Below, piece after piece: positions 15,065-23,356 of a stretch of 31,481 nt of DNA (positions within the stretch are counted from its first letter, which is position 1; each line of letters starts with the position of its first letter). Under the pieces are notes generated by a model that saw only the letters and a list, made by a program, of their open reading frames with translations, ran no database searches and had not been told where the DNA came from. Where the stretch lies: the NCBI GenBank assembly GCA_041666525.1, contig JBAYGT010000019.1:1-31481 (forward strand), read 5' to 3'. The translations under genes were made by a program, and so were the position numbers. Origin of the DNA: JBAXTZ01 sp041666525 (GTDB lineage Bacteria > Bacillota > Negativicutes > JBAXTZ01).

Positions 15065-15095
15065 TCAATCTGGTTACTTAATCAGTAAAACTTCA

Positions 15096-15938
15096 TCACA
15101 CCGTTACCACTGGTTTACGACACTTCCGTCGGGCAATTTCCGCAAACACTTCCAGCTGCTCAGCTGACAGGTGGTGCTGGTTGGCAATTTCGCCACGCAC
15201 GCCGAAATTTCTGAAACCAATGATTTTCCACTGGGCGGTACCTGGTAATTCATCAATAAATTCAGCACAACGCTCAATTTCTTCAATGTTGTCATTGAAC
15301 CCCGGTACGATAACCGTACGAACTTCGACCAATTTAGAATATTCAGCAAGCAGTTTGATATTAGCTAACACAACACTATTAGCGCAACCCACCAATTTTT
15401 GATGCACCTCGCTATCAAAACATTTTAGGTCTGCAATAAAACCATCGGCATGACGTGCCAGTTTTTGCAAAACCGCAGTTGTCATTACACCGTTAGTATC
15501 AACCAATACGCTTAACGCACTATGACTGCGGACAATTTTGGCGAACTCAATTATACTGTCTGCCTGCAGACTGCATTCACCGCCGGAAAAAGTAACTCCG
15601 TCGATGAACAGCGCATTTGTAGCAACTTCGTTGAATAACTGCTGCGGTGAAAGCGTTCGGGTTTTTGGTGAAGAATAATTAGGGCAGCGTTTGATACATT
15701 CATCACAACCAGCACAATTATCCGGCAAATAATGCACCTGTTCGTTTTCAAAACGCAATGCACCAGTCCGACAACATGCAACACACTTGCCGCAATTAAA
15801 ACACTTGCGCTGAGTTTCCGGATTGTGGCAGTACAGGCAATGCACATTGCAGCCTTGCAAGAACACCGCCGTCCGGCAACCCGGCCCGTCCACAAAACTC
15901 ATCGGCAGGATTTTGTTAACCAAAAACCTATTCCCCAT
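15096..15938 (-). CDS. yjjW: YjjW-type glycyl radical enzyme activase (radical SAM)
   Basis: 280 residues. The radical SAM cluster motif is CNVHCLYC (CX3CX2C) near residue 30. An inserted ferredoxin-like region follows with two cysteine sets (CFNCGKCVACC and CAGCDECIKRC), which should bind two [4Fe-4S] clusters. FSGGECSLQ is the SAM-binding GGE motif. The architecture is that of activases that install the glycyl radical. It overlaps the preceding yjjI-type gene by 11 nt, identifying its substrate. It requires anaerobic conditions. Confidence 0.9.
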   Translation of the reverse strand: MGNRFLVNKILPMSFVDGPGCRTAVFLQGCNVHCLYCHNPETQRKCFNCGKCVACCRTGALRFENEQVHYLPDNCAGCDECIKRCPNYSSPKTRTLSPQQLFNEVATNALFIDGVTFSGGECSLQADSIIEFAKIVRSHSALSVLVDTNGVMTTAVLQKLARHADGFIADLKCFDSEVHQKLVGCANSVVLANIKLLAEYSKLVEVRTVIVPGFNDNIEEIERCAEFIDELPGTAQWKIIGFRNFGVRGEIANQHHLSAEQLEVFAEIARRKCRKPVVTV

Positions 15939-17424
15939 CGTTCAGTTTTCGCACCTTCCGATTCAACAAATTCTGACCATCAACTGCCTGTTGTCCGAGA
16001 CCGGCGGTGTCGCTTAAAGTCACCTGCTGGTTACGGGCTTTGTCCAGATCACTGCGTTTGACGAGATAACCGCTCACACGTACCAAGTCTGATTCATCAG
16101 AATTAAAGGCAAACAGTTTCAAACCAAGCTTAAACGCCGCGCGAATTATTCGCAAAACACCGGCGCAATTGTTTTTTGCAGTGCGGTCAAAAACAAAAAT
16201 ATCACTCACTCCGCCGTTGAAATAATGCTGCATTTTAGCCGCTACTTTAATGTGTTCAAACAATTCCGGTTCACTGCCGACTTTGATCCTTGCGCCCGCA
16301 GTCTCAAGCACATCATCGCCAATACCGGACTGGGCATGAAACATAAACCGGTTCTCAAAACAATTCGGGTTACGGTGTGAATCAATCAGTGCACGCATCC
16401 GCGCCAATATTTTCTCGGCGATGATCAAAGCGTCAGCATCAACGCCCAGCTTCAAACCGCCGCTCAAATGCTCCACGCACTGGTACAAACCAAACGCGCC
16501 ACACATCGCAGTAAACCGTTCACGACTGATCAAGCCCTCATTATTCAAAAACGATCCCTCAAAAAAATGAGCCTGGTTGATAATGTAGTCTACCCGCTTA
16601 TCCATAATTTCGAATAACGCTTTCATAACATCGGGTAACCGGATTTCCAGAAAATCTTCGACACTTTCGGCAAGCAAAGCGGCTTTGCGCAAGTTAACCC
16701 GCACCAGGGTGTAGCTGCCGCCACCACGCGGCAGCGAGTTGTAGCAACTGGCAATCCCATAGAATTCGTCCCACTCTTGCAACTCACGCTCATGGTTAAC
16801 CAGATAAGGTTTGCCGGTTTCCAGTGCCGTCGCAACTGCCGAAAGCAGATAGTCTTCCGGCGTTGCATCATCAACTTTCATTGAAAGATTGGGTTCGGAC
16901 TGTTTAAGCTCACGTTCCAGTTCGAGAATAATTCTCCCGACCCGGGTAGCACACGGCCCGATATTGTAATGCACAAAACTGTTAGGCATCGTACGCGAAA
17001 CATTTATCACAAACATCCGCAGCAGACTGCACAGGACACCATCATCCACACTAACGGCAAACGGCTCCAACAACTCATCTATTTGTCCAAGATACACCGG
17101 ATACAGCGTGATCGATGGTACATAGCGGTAAATAATCAACAGTGCATTTATCGCATCAAAAATATCTTTTGGCGCTTCCAGTTGCAAATACTCACTGCCC
17201 TGCCTAAAAAACTTTTCATAATCTGGCAGAACATAGCGTGGACGATAAGGGGCGTTGCCCTCAAACAATCCGCAGATTACACCATTATCAATATAATTAC
17301 GCGCCACTTCACCAACGGTAATCTCTGGTACACTGGCTTCCGCAGCAAGAAACAATTGTTCACGTTTACGATAGTATTCAAGATTCGGATTATTAATTAT
17401 CGCTCGAAATTTATCGTTCGACAT
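15928..17424 (-). CDS. yjjI: YjjI-type glycine radical enzyme (DUF3029)
   Basis: About 498 residues, shorter than pyruvate formate-lyase-type enzymes (about 760-850). The likely catalytic thiyl cysteine is in GIASCYNSLPRGGGSY (about C227). The glycyl-radical motif is RVSGY (about G452), 46 residues before the C-terminus. These features and the adjacent YjjW-type activase fit the YjjI family, whose reaction is not established as far as I know. The ATG at 17424 was preferred over the GTG at 17442; GAAGGGA lies 9 nt before it. It follows pth by under 20 nt, so both may share the pth promoter. The substrate cannot be read from the sequence. Confidence 0.9.
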   Translation of the reverse strand: MSNDKFRAIINNPNLEYYRKREQLFLAAEASVPEITVGEVARNYIDNGVICGLFEGNAPYRPRYVLPDYEKFFRQGSEYLQLEAPKDIFDAINALLIIYRYVPSITLYPVYLGQIDELLEPFAVSVDDGVLCSLLRMFVINVSRTMPNSFVHYNIGPCATRVGRIILELERELKQSEPNLSMKVDDATPEDYLLSAVATALETGKPYLVNHERELQEWDEFYGIASCYNSLPRGGGSYTLVRVNLRKAALLAESVEDFLEIRLPDVMKALFEIMDKRVDYIINQAHFFEGSFLNNEGLISRERFTAMCGAFGLYQCVEHLSGGLKLGVDADALIIAEKILARMRALIDSHRNPNCFENRFMFHAQSGIGDDVLETAGARIKVGSEPELFEHIKVAAKMQHYFNGGVSDIFVFDRTAKNNCAGVLRIIRAAFKLGLKLFAFNSDESDLVRVSGYLVKRSDLDKARNQQVTLSDTAGLGQQAVDGQNLLNRKVRKLNDGE

Positions 17425-17442
17425 CTCCACCCATCCCTTCAC

Positions 17443-18003
17443 CTAGCCACAGTTAAATTCATTCATCGTTGCCATAATTCCATTTTCTAACCAGTATTCC
17501 GCTGCTGCTGCTGCACGCCGGATTATCGGCTCTACTAGTTTCCAGTTATCAGAATCAAATCCGCCCAGTACCCAGTCTGCGCCCCGCCATTTCGCGGGCG
17601 CTTTTCCGATGCCGATTTTCAGCCGCGCAAACTCCTGACTGCCCAAGTGCTGAATTATTGATTTGATTCCGTTATGACCACCGGCGGAACCACTCTGCCG
17701 CGCCTTGAGTCCCCCCGGCGGCAAATCCAAATCATCGAAGATCACCAAAACATCTTCGCGCGCAATCTTGTAAAAGTCACAAACCTCGCGTACCGCTTCA
17801 CCGCTCAGGTTCATAAACGTCTGCGGTTTTAGCAACAAGATTTTGTTCACACCGCTACGCTCGGCAATTCTGCAGTTGCCCTTGCTTTTCCAGATCCCCC
17901 CCCAGTTGTCAGCCAACAAATCCACTGCCATAAATCCGACATTGTGCTTTGTGGTTTCATAACGTTTACCGGGATTACCTAAGCCCACTATCAGTTTAAC
18001 CAT
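17443..18003 (-). CDS. pth: Peptidyl-tRNA hydrolase
   Basis: 186 residues, normal size. GLGNPG (N10), KHNVGF (catalytic H20), FMNLSGEAV and IFDDLDLPPGG (conserved Asp), and AGGHNGIKSI (conserved Asn about 111) are all present. It cleaves peptidyl-tRNAs released from stalled ribosomes and recycles tRNA. It heads the unit pth-yjjI-yjjW. The 158-nt region to the divergent chromate transporter contains AT-rich candidate -10 sequences but no clear match for this strand. Confidence 0.97.
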   Translation of the reverse strand: MVKLIVGLGNPGKRYETTKHNVGFMAVDLLADNWGGIWKSKGNCRIAERSGVNKILLLKPQTFMNLSGEAVREVCDFYKIAREDVLVIFDDLDLPPGGLKARQSGSAGGHNGIKSIIQHLGSQEFARLKIGIGKAPAKWRGADWVLGGFDSDNWKLVEPIIRRAAAAAEYWLENGIMATMNEFNCG

Positions 18004-18105
18004 ACCCTCGTTTCTCCATTATGTTTTACGTTAATCATATCATATCCCTGTCTAATTATGTATGTAACGCAATCAATTTTCACCATTTCCCGGCGGGATT
18101 TTCGG

Positions 18106-18134
18106 TTGCATTTGCCCGGAACGCAGGTTATACT
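18106..18134 (+). promoter_or_regulatory. Probable promoter of the chromate transporter gene
   Basis: -10 TATACT (18129-18134) with a weak -35 TTGCAT (18106-18111) and a 17-nt spacer, 27 nt before the start codon. The -35 match is poor, so the assignment is tentative. Confidence 0.5.
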
Positions 18135-18161
18135 TTTTAAAAACTCCCGGAGCAGCAAGCA

Positions 18162-19319
18162 ATGAACAAACCTAAACTTTTTGATTTATTCAAACTTTTT
18201 CTATGCATCGGTGCCACCGGTTTTGGCGGCGTGGCAATGTTACCAGTCATCCGCGCCAAACTGGTCGACCAAAAAAAGTATCTTAGCGGCGAACAATACG
18301 ACTATGGTATCGCGCTGGCACAAATGCTGCCTGGGCCAACAATAGTACAGGTTGCCGCTTTTACCGGATACTCATTATACGGCTATGTCGGCGGATTGCT
18401 GTGTTCACTAGGCATCTTCGCACCGGCCGCGATCATGATGTATATTTTGACAGTACTGTATTTTGCGTTTCAAAATGCCGCAATAATCGCACACATTGTT
18501 GCCGGCATGAGCGCGGTAATAATCGTTATTGTACTGCAAGCAACCTGTAACGCTGCACGTACCAGTTTGACCATTCCGCGGGATTATGTATTGGCAATTA
18601 TCGGGTTTACGTTGTTTTTTTTGAAACAAAACGCTGTTATGATTTTGATTTTGTCGGCAATATTAGGAATGCTGTTCTGCCGTAATCGCAAACCACTCGA
18701 AAAAACCACACGCATTACCCATTATCCGTTATGGCAAATTATTCTCATGTTTATTGTAACTGTCGCGATTTTTGCAACGACTTTTCTAATAAACCCCCAG
18801 CTTGGCAAACTCGCTTATTACATGACAAAAACATCCTTTCTGGCTTTTGGCGGCGGCTATGCGGCAATTCCGATTTTTATCCATGACGTGGTCAACAGCG
18901 AACATTGGCAAACATTGCAACAATTCATGGTCGGCATTATGCTCGGACAAATCACGCCCGGACCCGTCATCGTTACCGCAACTTATATCGGTTACGATCT
19001 GCTGGGTTCTTGGGGTGCACTGATTGCTACGTTTTTTGTATTCGCACCGGCCTACCTGCTCGCGATGTTTGTAACACCGGTTTTCAACAAACTGATTAAC
19101 AATAAATATTTCTTTCGCGCCGTTTTGGGAATTCTCTGTGCCTTTCCCGGCATGCTGCTTTCAGTATCAGTAACGATGCTGACGGAACTGCAATACAGCT
19201 ATCTTACCTTTGCGCTGTTATTCTTTTCAGCAGTTATGCTTGTTTTGAAAAAAATGTCACCTTACAAAGTCATACTACTCGCCGCTACTGTCGAAATCGC
19301 TGCCTTCTACATAAAATAA
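18162..19319 (+). CDS. chrA: Chromate transporter, two-domain ChrA type
   Basis: 385 residues with two homologous halves of about five membrane helices each. Half 1 has GATGFGGVAMLP and AQMLPGPTIVQVAAFTGY; half 2 repeats this as FLAFGGGYAAIP and GQITPGPVIVTATYIGY. This internal duplication is the long-chain CHR family. Members export chromate or related oxyanions; many anaerobes carry them without known chromate exposure, so sulfate-like oxyanion transport is also possible. GGAG lies about 10 nt before ATG. A strong terminator overlaps its stop codon. Confidence 0.93.
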   Translation: MNKPKLFDLFKLFLCIGATGFGGVAMLPVIRAKLVDQKKYLSGEQYDYGIALAQMLPGPTIVQVAAFTGYSLYGYVGGLLCSLGIFAPAAIMMYILTVLYFAFQNAAIIAHIVAGMSAVIIVIVLQATCNAARTSLTIPRDYVLAIIGFTLFFLKQNAVMILILSAILGMLFCRNRKPLEKTTRITHYPLWQIILMFIVTVAIFATTFLINPQLGKLAYYMTKTSFLAFGGGYAAIPIFIHDVVNSEHWQTLQQFMVGIMLGQITPGPVIVTATYIGYDLLGSWGALIATFFVFAPAYLLAMFVTPVFNKLINNKYFFRAVLGILCAFPGMLLSVSVTMLTELQYSYLTFALLFFSAVMLVLKKMSPYKVILLAATVEIAAFYIK

Positions 19320-19370
19320 GACCGGCAACGACTGCTACTGCAGTTTTCGCCGGTCTTGTTTTATTTTTTT
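19318..19370 (+). terminator. Rho-independent terminator after chrA
   Basis: The 9-bp stem AAGACCGGC (19318-19326) pairs with GCCGGTCTT (19349-19357), followed by GTTTTATTTTTTT. The reverse strand gives a weaker T-run, so it may also serve the convergent ddl. Confidence 0.9.
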
Positions 19371-19383
19371 GCTGCTTGACAAT

Positions 19384-20475
19384 TCACTTCACAGACGGTT
19401 GTTTCTGCTGTTCGCCACGCGCCCGTTTCAAAGCCAAATCTACCAGTTCGTCGAGCAAATGGCTGTAGCTCAATCCGGTCGCCTCCCACATTTTCGGATA
19501 CATACTGATTTTGGTAAAACCCGGCAATGTGTTAATTTCATTGACTAATATTCGTCCGTCCTTAGTATAAAAAAAGTCCATTCGCCCCAAACCTTCACAG
19601 AACAACGCCTTGTACGCCTTTACCGCCAATTTGCGGATTGCGGCAGTCACTGCCTCGTCCAACGGTGCCGGTATCAATAATTTTGCACCATCAGCGCTCA
19701 GATATTTGGCATCATAAGAATAGAATTCTTTACTAACGGCAATTTCTCCCGGCAACGATGCCCGCGGATATTCATTTCCGAGAACCGAACATTCAATTTC
19801 CCGGCCGTCAATAAATTCTTCCACCAGAATCTTTCGATCATACTTAAATGCATCATGAATTGCAAACCAGAACGAATCTTCGTCGGTAGCCTTATTGACG
19901 CCAACCGATGATCCCATATTCGCCGGTTTGATAAACAGCGGTAATCCGAGCTTTTCGACTATTTGCTCATAAACAATCTTGTCGCCTTTATTAAAAGCCA
20001 CATAAGCGCTCACCGGAACGTTATCCGCTTCCAGCAATTTTTTCATCGCTACTTTGTCCATCCCGACTGCCGAGCCCAATACATCGGCGCCGACAAAGGG
20101 TATTTCTGAAATTTTCAACAAGCCCTGAACAGTACCATCTTCACCAAACGGTCCGTGCAATACCGGAAACGCCACATCAATCTCAATCTCGGTTATTGAA
20201 TCGTCGAGAATTTCTAAAATCTGCCCGTCGCCCGGTTGAATTGCGAGATGCCGGCCCTTGATGTTAATGCAAATCTTTGCCGGATCATCACTATACAAAA
20301 ACGGTTTATTGTTATCCAGATGATACCAATGACCGTCTTTGTCGATACCAATTATCGTAATAATATATTTATCTTTGTCGAGCGCTGCGATAACGCTTTT
20401 TGCCGACAACAGTGACACTTCATGTTCAGCCGACTTACCGCCGCAGAACACTCCCAACCGAATTTTTCCCGACAT
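19384..20475 (-). CDS. ddl: D-alanine--D-alanine ligase
   Basis: 363 residues with the ATP-grasp fold: VFCGGKSAEHEVS at the N-terminus, AFPVLHGPFGEDGTVQGLL, KPANMGSSVGV, and the metal site RILVNEINTLPGFT. The omega-loop has DAKYL; a Lys-Tyr pair at this place is the D-Ala:D-Ala type, whereas D-lactate-forming ligases have Phe for Tyr. So the cell wall should end in D-Ala-D-Ala. The ATG at 20475 has GAGGGAAGT just upstream. It is divergent from the DUF1858 gene. Confidence 0.96.
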   Translation of the reverse strand: MSGKIRLGVFCGGKSAEHEVSLLSAKSVIAALDKDKYIITIIGIDKDGHWYHLDNNKPFLYSDDPAKICINIKGRHLAIQPGDGQILEILDDSITEIEIDVAFPVLHGPFGEDGTVQGLLKISEIPFVGADVLGSAVGMDKVAMKKLLEADNVPVSAYVAFNKGDKIVYEQIVEKLGLPLFIKPANMGSSVGVNKATDEDSFWFAIHDAFKYDRKILVEEFIDGREIECSVLGNEYPRASLPGEIAVSKEFYSYDAKYLSADGAKLLIPAPLDEAVTAAIRKLAVKAYKALFCEGLGRMDFFYTKDGRILVNEINTLPGFTKISMYPKMWEATGLSYSHLLDELVDLALKRARGEQQKQPSVK

Positions 20476-20504
20476 ACTTCCCTCTTTCCGGCCACGCAAA
20501 CATA

Positions 20505-20533
20505 TTGCCTGTCAGCCGCTAATAGTATATAAT
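20505..20533 (+). promoter_or_regulatory. Promoter of the DUF1858 gene
   Basis: -35 TTGCCT (20505-20510), 17-nt spacer, consensus -10 TATAAT (20528-20533). The start codon lies 26 nt downstream, with GGAGG between. Confidence 0.75.
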
Positions 20534-20559
20534 TAGTGAAAAATATTTTGGAGGTAATA

Positions 20560-20757
20560 ATGGTAACAAAAGACATTAATATAATTGAATTAGTGCAAAA
20601 TCATCCTGAAGCAATCGAAGTTCTGCAGGCAGCAGGAATGGGTTGTATCGGTTGTATGGCGGCCCGGTTCGAGTCATTGGAACAAGGCGCACACGCTCAT
20701 GGAATTGACATTGACAAAATGGTCGAAGATATCAACGCTGCAATCGCAAAAGCTTAA
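20560..20757 (+). CDS. DUF1858 redox-disulfide domain protein
   Basis: 65 residues, a whole protein made of one DUF1858 domain (PF08984, hybrid-cluster-protein-associated disulfide domain). The GMGCIGC pair (C29, C32) and the following FESLEQGAHAHGID are characteristic. Its function is not established; it often occurs in anaerobes alone or beside hybrid-cluster proteins. The ATG at 20560 is fixed by GGAGG 6 nt upstream; an earlier ATG at 20536 lies before that site. It is a single-gene unit with its own promoter and terminator. Confidence 0.93.
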   Translation: MVTKDINIIELVQNHPEAIEVLQAAGMGCIGCMAARFESLEQGAHAHGIDIDKMVEDINAAIAKA

Positions 20758-20767
20758 TCAAGCTGAC

Positions 20768-20796
20768 AAACCACCCGCACGGGTGGTTTTTTTATT
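20768..20796 (+). terminator. Rho-independent terminator after the DUF1858 gene
   Basis: The 9-bp stem AAACCACCC / GGGTGGTTT has a 4-nt loop and is followed by TTTTATT. Its tail overlaps the end of the convergent thrB. Confidence 0.92.
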
Positions 20797-21706
20797 GTAC
20801 GGCGCTCGCTCCGTCGACATCCATGTATAATATTTTATAACAAGCCGTCTTTCCTGCTTCATTAAATCCGCCCACCATCGCCGCACCGATTGCAGCACAA
20901 TCAGCATTACCAGCAGCAATAGCCAACATCGTCGGCCCGGCGCCGCTTATTACCGCGCCAACTGCTCCGGCTTGTTTGGCAGCAGCAAAAACCTGTTTCA
21001 TCCCCGGCATCAAATAGGCGCGATGCGGTTGGTGTAATTTATCATCCAACGCCGCCGCCAAACTTTCCAAATCGCCGGTAAACAACGCCGCTGTCAACAG
21101 TGCGGCACGCGCCGCGTTGAATACCCCGTCTGAATGGGCGATATATTTTGGCAACGCCGCTCTGGCCAATCGCGTCGGCACCTCGTAATCCGGAATCGCC
21201 ACGATAAATTTCAAATCGGCCTTGGGCAAAAATCGCACGCTGTTGATTCGCGCACCGCTTTGCGCCGACACTGTCACCCCGCCGAGTACTGCCGGTGCAA
21301 CATTGTCCGGATGCCCTTCGATTTTTGCAGCTATTTCCACCATCTCGTGTTTGGACAACCCGCCGTTCAAGAGTAAATTGGCGCTCAAGATACCACTGAC
21401 AATCGCCGCCGAACTCGACCCTAATCCATGATTAAGCGGAATATTGTTCTGACAGTAAAATTTTACACCGGTAAATTTCGTTCCGATCAATACCGCCGTG
21501 CTGGCAAACGCCTTATAAATAATGTTTTTGCTATTAGCAGGCAATTTCCCGGCGCCAACCCCGGTAATGTTGAAACTAATATCGCTGTCCGTTAATTCAC
21601 ATTGCATATAATTATAATAATTCAGGGCAATTCCCATACAATCAAACGCCGGTCCTACATTGGCCGTCGTCGCCGGTACGCGAATAGAAATTTTGGAATG
21701 ATTCAA
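20792..21706 (-). CDS. thrB: Homoserine kinase
   Basis: 304 residues of the GHMP kinase family. VPATTANVGPAFDCMG is the N-terminal signature, PLNHGLGSSSAAIVSG (about 90-105) the ATP-binding loop, and GAVISGAGPTMLAI the C-terminal glycine-rich motif. It phosphorylates homoserine for threonine synthesis. GGAGG lies 9 nt before the ATG. It follows the homoserine dehydrogenase gene by 15 nt, so consecutive pathway steps are co-expressed. No threonine synthase gene is in the window. Confidence 0.95.
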   Translation of the reverse strand: MNHSKISIRVPATTANVGPAFDCMGIALNYYNYMQCELTDSDISFNITGVGAGKLPANSKNIIYKAFASTAVLIGTKFTGVKFYCQNNIPLNHGLGSSSAAIVSGILSANLLLNGGLSKHEMVEIAAKIEGHPDNVAPAVLGGVTVSAQSGARINSVRFLPKADLKFIVAIPDYEVPTRLARAALPKYIAHSDGVFNAARAALLTAALFTGDLESLAAALDDKLHQPHRAYLMPGMKQVFAAAKQAGAVGAVISGAGPTMLAIAAGNADCAAIGAAMVGGFNEAGKTACYKILYMDVDGASAVQ

Positions 21707-21721
21707 GATACGCCTCCGCAG

Positions 21722-22684
21722 CTATATTGCTTTTGCAATCTCCATGATATCGCCGACCACCGCGCTGCCGGTTGGCAAAGCACCGGCGCCACGGCCATAA
21801 AACATCAAACTTCCGCAGGCATTGCCTTCGACAAACACTGCATTGAAAGTATCATTTACAACTGCCAGCGGATGATCGAACGGCAACCGCCGGGGCTCAA
21901 CCGAGAGGTTTATCACCCGGTCGTCGCACTCAGCCTGAGCAATTAATTTATAAACGCAACCAGCCGCTTTGGCATCACTAATGCTCGCCGCGGAAATATG
22001 ACGAATGCCGGTTGTTTGTACCTCATCCAGCGTTTTCCAAACCCCAAAAGCTTTCGCTGCCAAAATGATTATTTTGCGTGCCGCATCCAATCCGTCGATA
22101 TCGCTCTCCGGATCAGCTTCGGCAAAACCCAAACGTTGTGCCTCGGCTAATGTTTCATAAAAATCGGCACCATCACTGGTCATTTTGGATAAAATATAGT
22201 TGGAAGTACCATTGACAATACCGCTGATCTTCGTAAATTTGTTAGCGGAAAGCGATTCAGTCAACGCTTTCATTACCGGAATTGCACCACATACACTGGC
22301 TTCATACATTAACCGGACACCACGATCGCGTGCCATTGTTTCAAGTTCGCAACCGTGTAATGCCATAACATCTTTGTTGGCGGTAACAACATGTTTGCCG
22401 TTTTGCAGCGCCGTAACAATGAATTCGTACGCCGGATGCTCTTTCCCGGCAAGTTCCACCACAATGTCAATCGATGGATTCATTACCACGTCGCGAATAT
22501 CATACGTTGCGCGATCTTCCACAAACGGTTCACGGTGCTTGCGATGATTTTTGAAAAATATTTTTTCAATCTCAATCCGCGCGCCACAACGCTCGGCAAT
22601 CAAATCTGCGTTCATTCGTAATATTTCTACTACACCACTGCCAACTGTACCGCAACCAAGCAAACCAATTTTAACTGTTTTCAT
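21722..22684 (-). CDS. hom: Homoserine dehydrogenase, short form lacking the ACT domain
   Basis: 320 residues. It has the NAD(P)-binding GLLGCGTVGSGVVE, then VTANKD, the SGIVNGTSNYILSKM substrate motif and DIDGLDAARKIIIL. It ends right after GRGAGALPTGSAVVGDIME, which in the common 430-residue form is followed by a regulatory ACT domain. Here a stop follows and thrB begins 15 nt later, so the ACT domain is truly absent. ACT domains carry threonine feedback inhibition, so this enzyme is probably not inhibited that way. It lies about 58 nt after plsY. Confidence 0.94.
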   Translation of the reverse strand: MKTVKIGLLGCGTVGSGVVEILRMNADLIAERCGARIEIEKIFFKNHRKHREPFVEDRATYDIRDVVMNPSIDIVVELAGKEHPAYEFIVTALQNGKHVVTANKDVMALHGCELETMARDRGVRLMYEASVCGAIPVMKALTESLSANKFTKISGIVNGTSNYILSKMTSDGADFYETLAEAQRLGFAEADPESDIDGLDAARKIIILAAKAFGVWKTLDEVQTTGIRHISAASISDAKAAGCVYKLIAQAECDDRVINLSVEPRRLPFDHPLAVVNDTFNAVFVEGNACGSLMFYGRGAGALPTGSAVVGDIMEIAKAI

Positions 22685-22742
22685 AATACCCCCAAGCTCA
22701 ATTTGTAATTTTTATCTAGTTATCGCTGAACTCTGGACTTCT

Positions 22743-23345
22743 TCAGTTTTTTCTTTTGGCATTCCCCGGTTTGACTTTATTTTCTGTGCCGCTTAATAAG
22801 CGTTTAATGTTCGCGCGATGACGCAGCACAATAAATATAGCTACAACAATACCGAAAATCTTGATTTCCAGCGGATAATTAAAATACCACATCAAGAACG
22901 GTACCAATACACCACCGGTTATTGAACCCAGTGATACATAACGCGTCAAACCAACCAAAATAATAAATACTATCAGCACAACGCCGACTACTTTCGGCGC
23001 CAACATCAGCAACACGCCGACACTGGTCGCCACACCACGGCCCCCCTTGAATTTCATCCACATCGACCAATTATGTCCGCAAATTGCTGCAATACCGGCA
23101 ACTACCATAATCAACGGATTCGCCGAAAACAGCTGCGCAAAATACACTGCCAGCAATCCCTTTAACATATCCGGAACGCCGACAAGCAAAGCGGCTTTTG
23201 GCCCCAACACCCGAAAAGCATTGGTGGCGCCGGTGTTGTTGCTGCCATGCTCGCGCAAGTCTATACCGTAAAATTTCTTACCAACAATAAGTCCGAACGG
23301 TATCGATCCGAGCAAATAACCAATTGCTATTATCAGAACGTCCAT
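22743..23345 (-). CDS. plsY: Glycerol-3-phosphate acyltransferase PlsY
   Basis: 200 residues with five membrane helices. Three conserved motifs are visible: GSIPFG with EHGSNNTGATN, GHNWSMWMKFKGGRGVATS, and RHRANIKRLLSGTE. It transfers acyl groups from acyl-phosphate to glycerol-3-phosphate, the first step of phospholipid synthesis. The C-terminus is a basic tail (KPGNAKRKN). It starts 11 nt after der, a neighbourhood common in Firmicutes. Confidence 0.96.
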   Translation of the reverse strand: MDVLIIAIGYLLGSIPFGLIVGKKFYGIDLREHGSNNTGATNAFRVLGPKAALLVGVPDMLKGLLAVYFAQLFSANPLIMVVAGIAAICGHNWSMWMKFKGGRGVATSVGVLLMLAPKVVGVVLIVFIILVGLTRYVSLGSITGGVLVPFLMWYFNYPLEIKIFGIVVAIFIVLRHRANIKRLLSGTENKVKPGNAKRKN

Positions 23346-23356
23346 GTTTCACCTCT

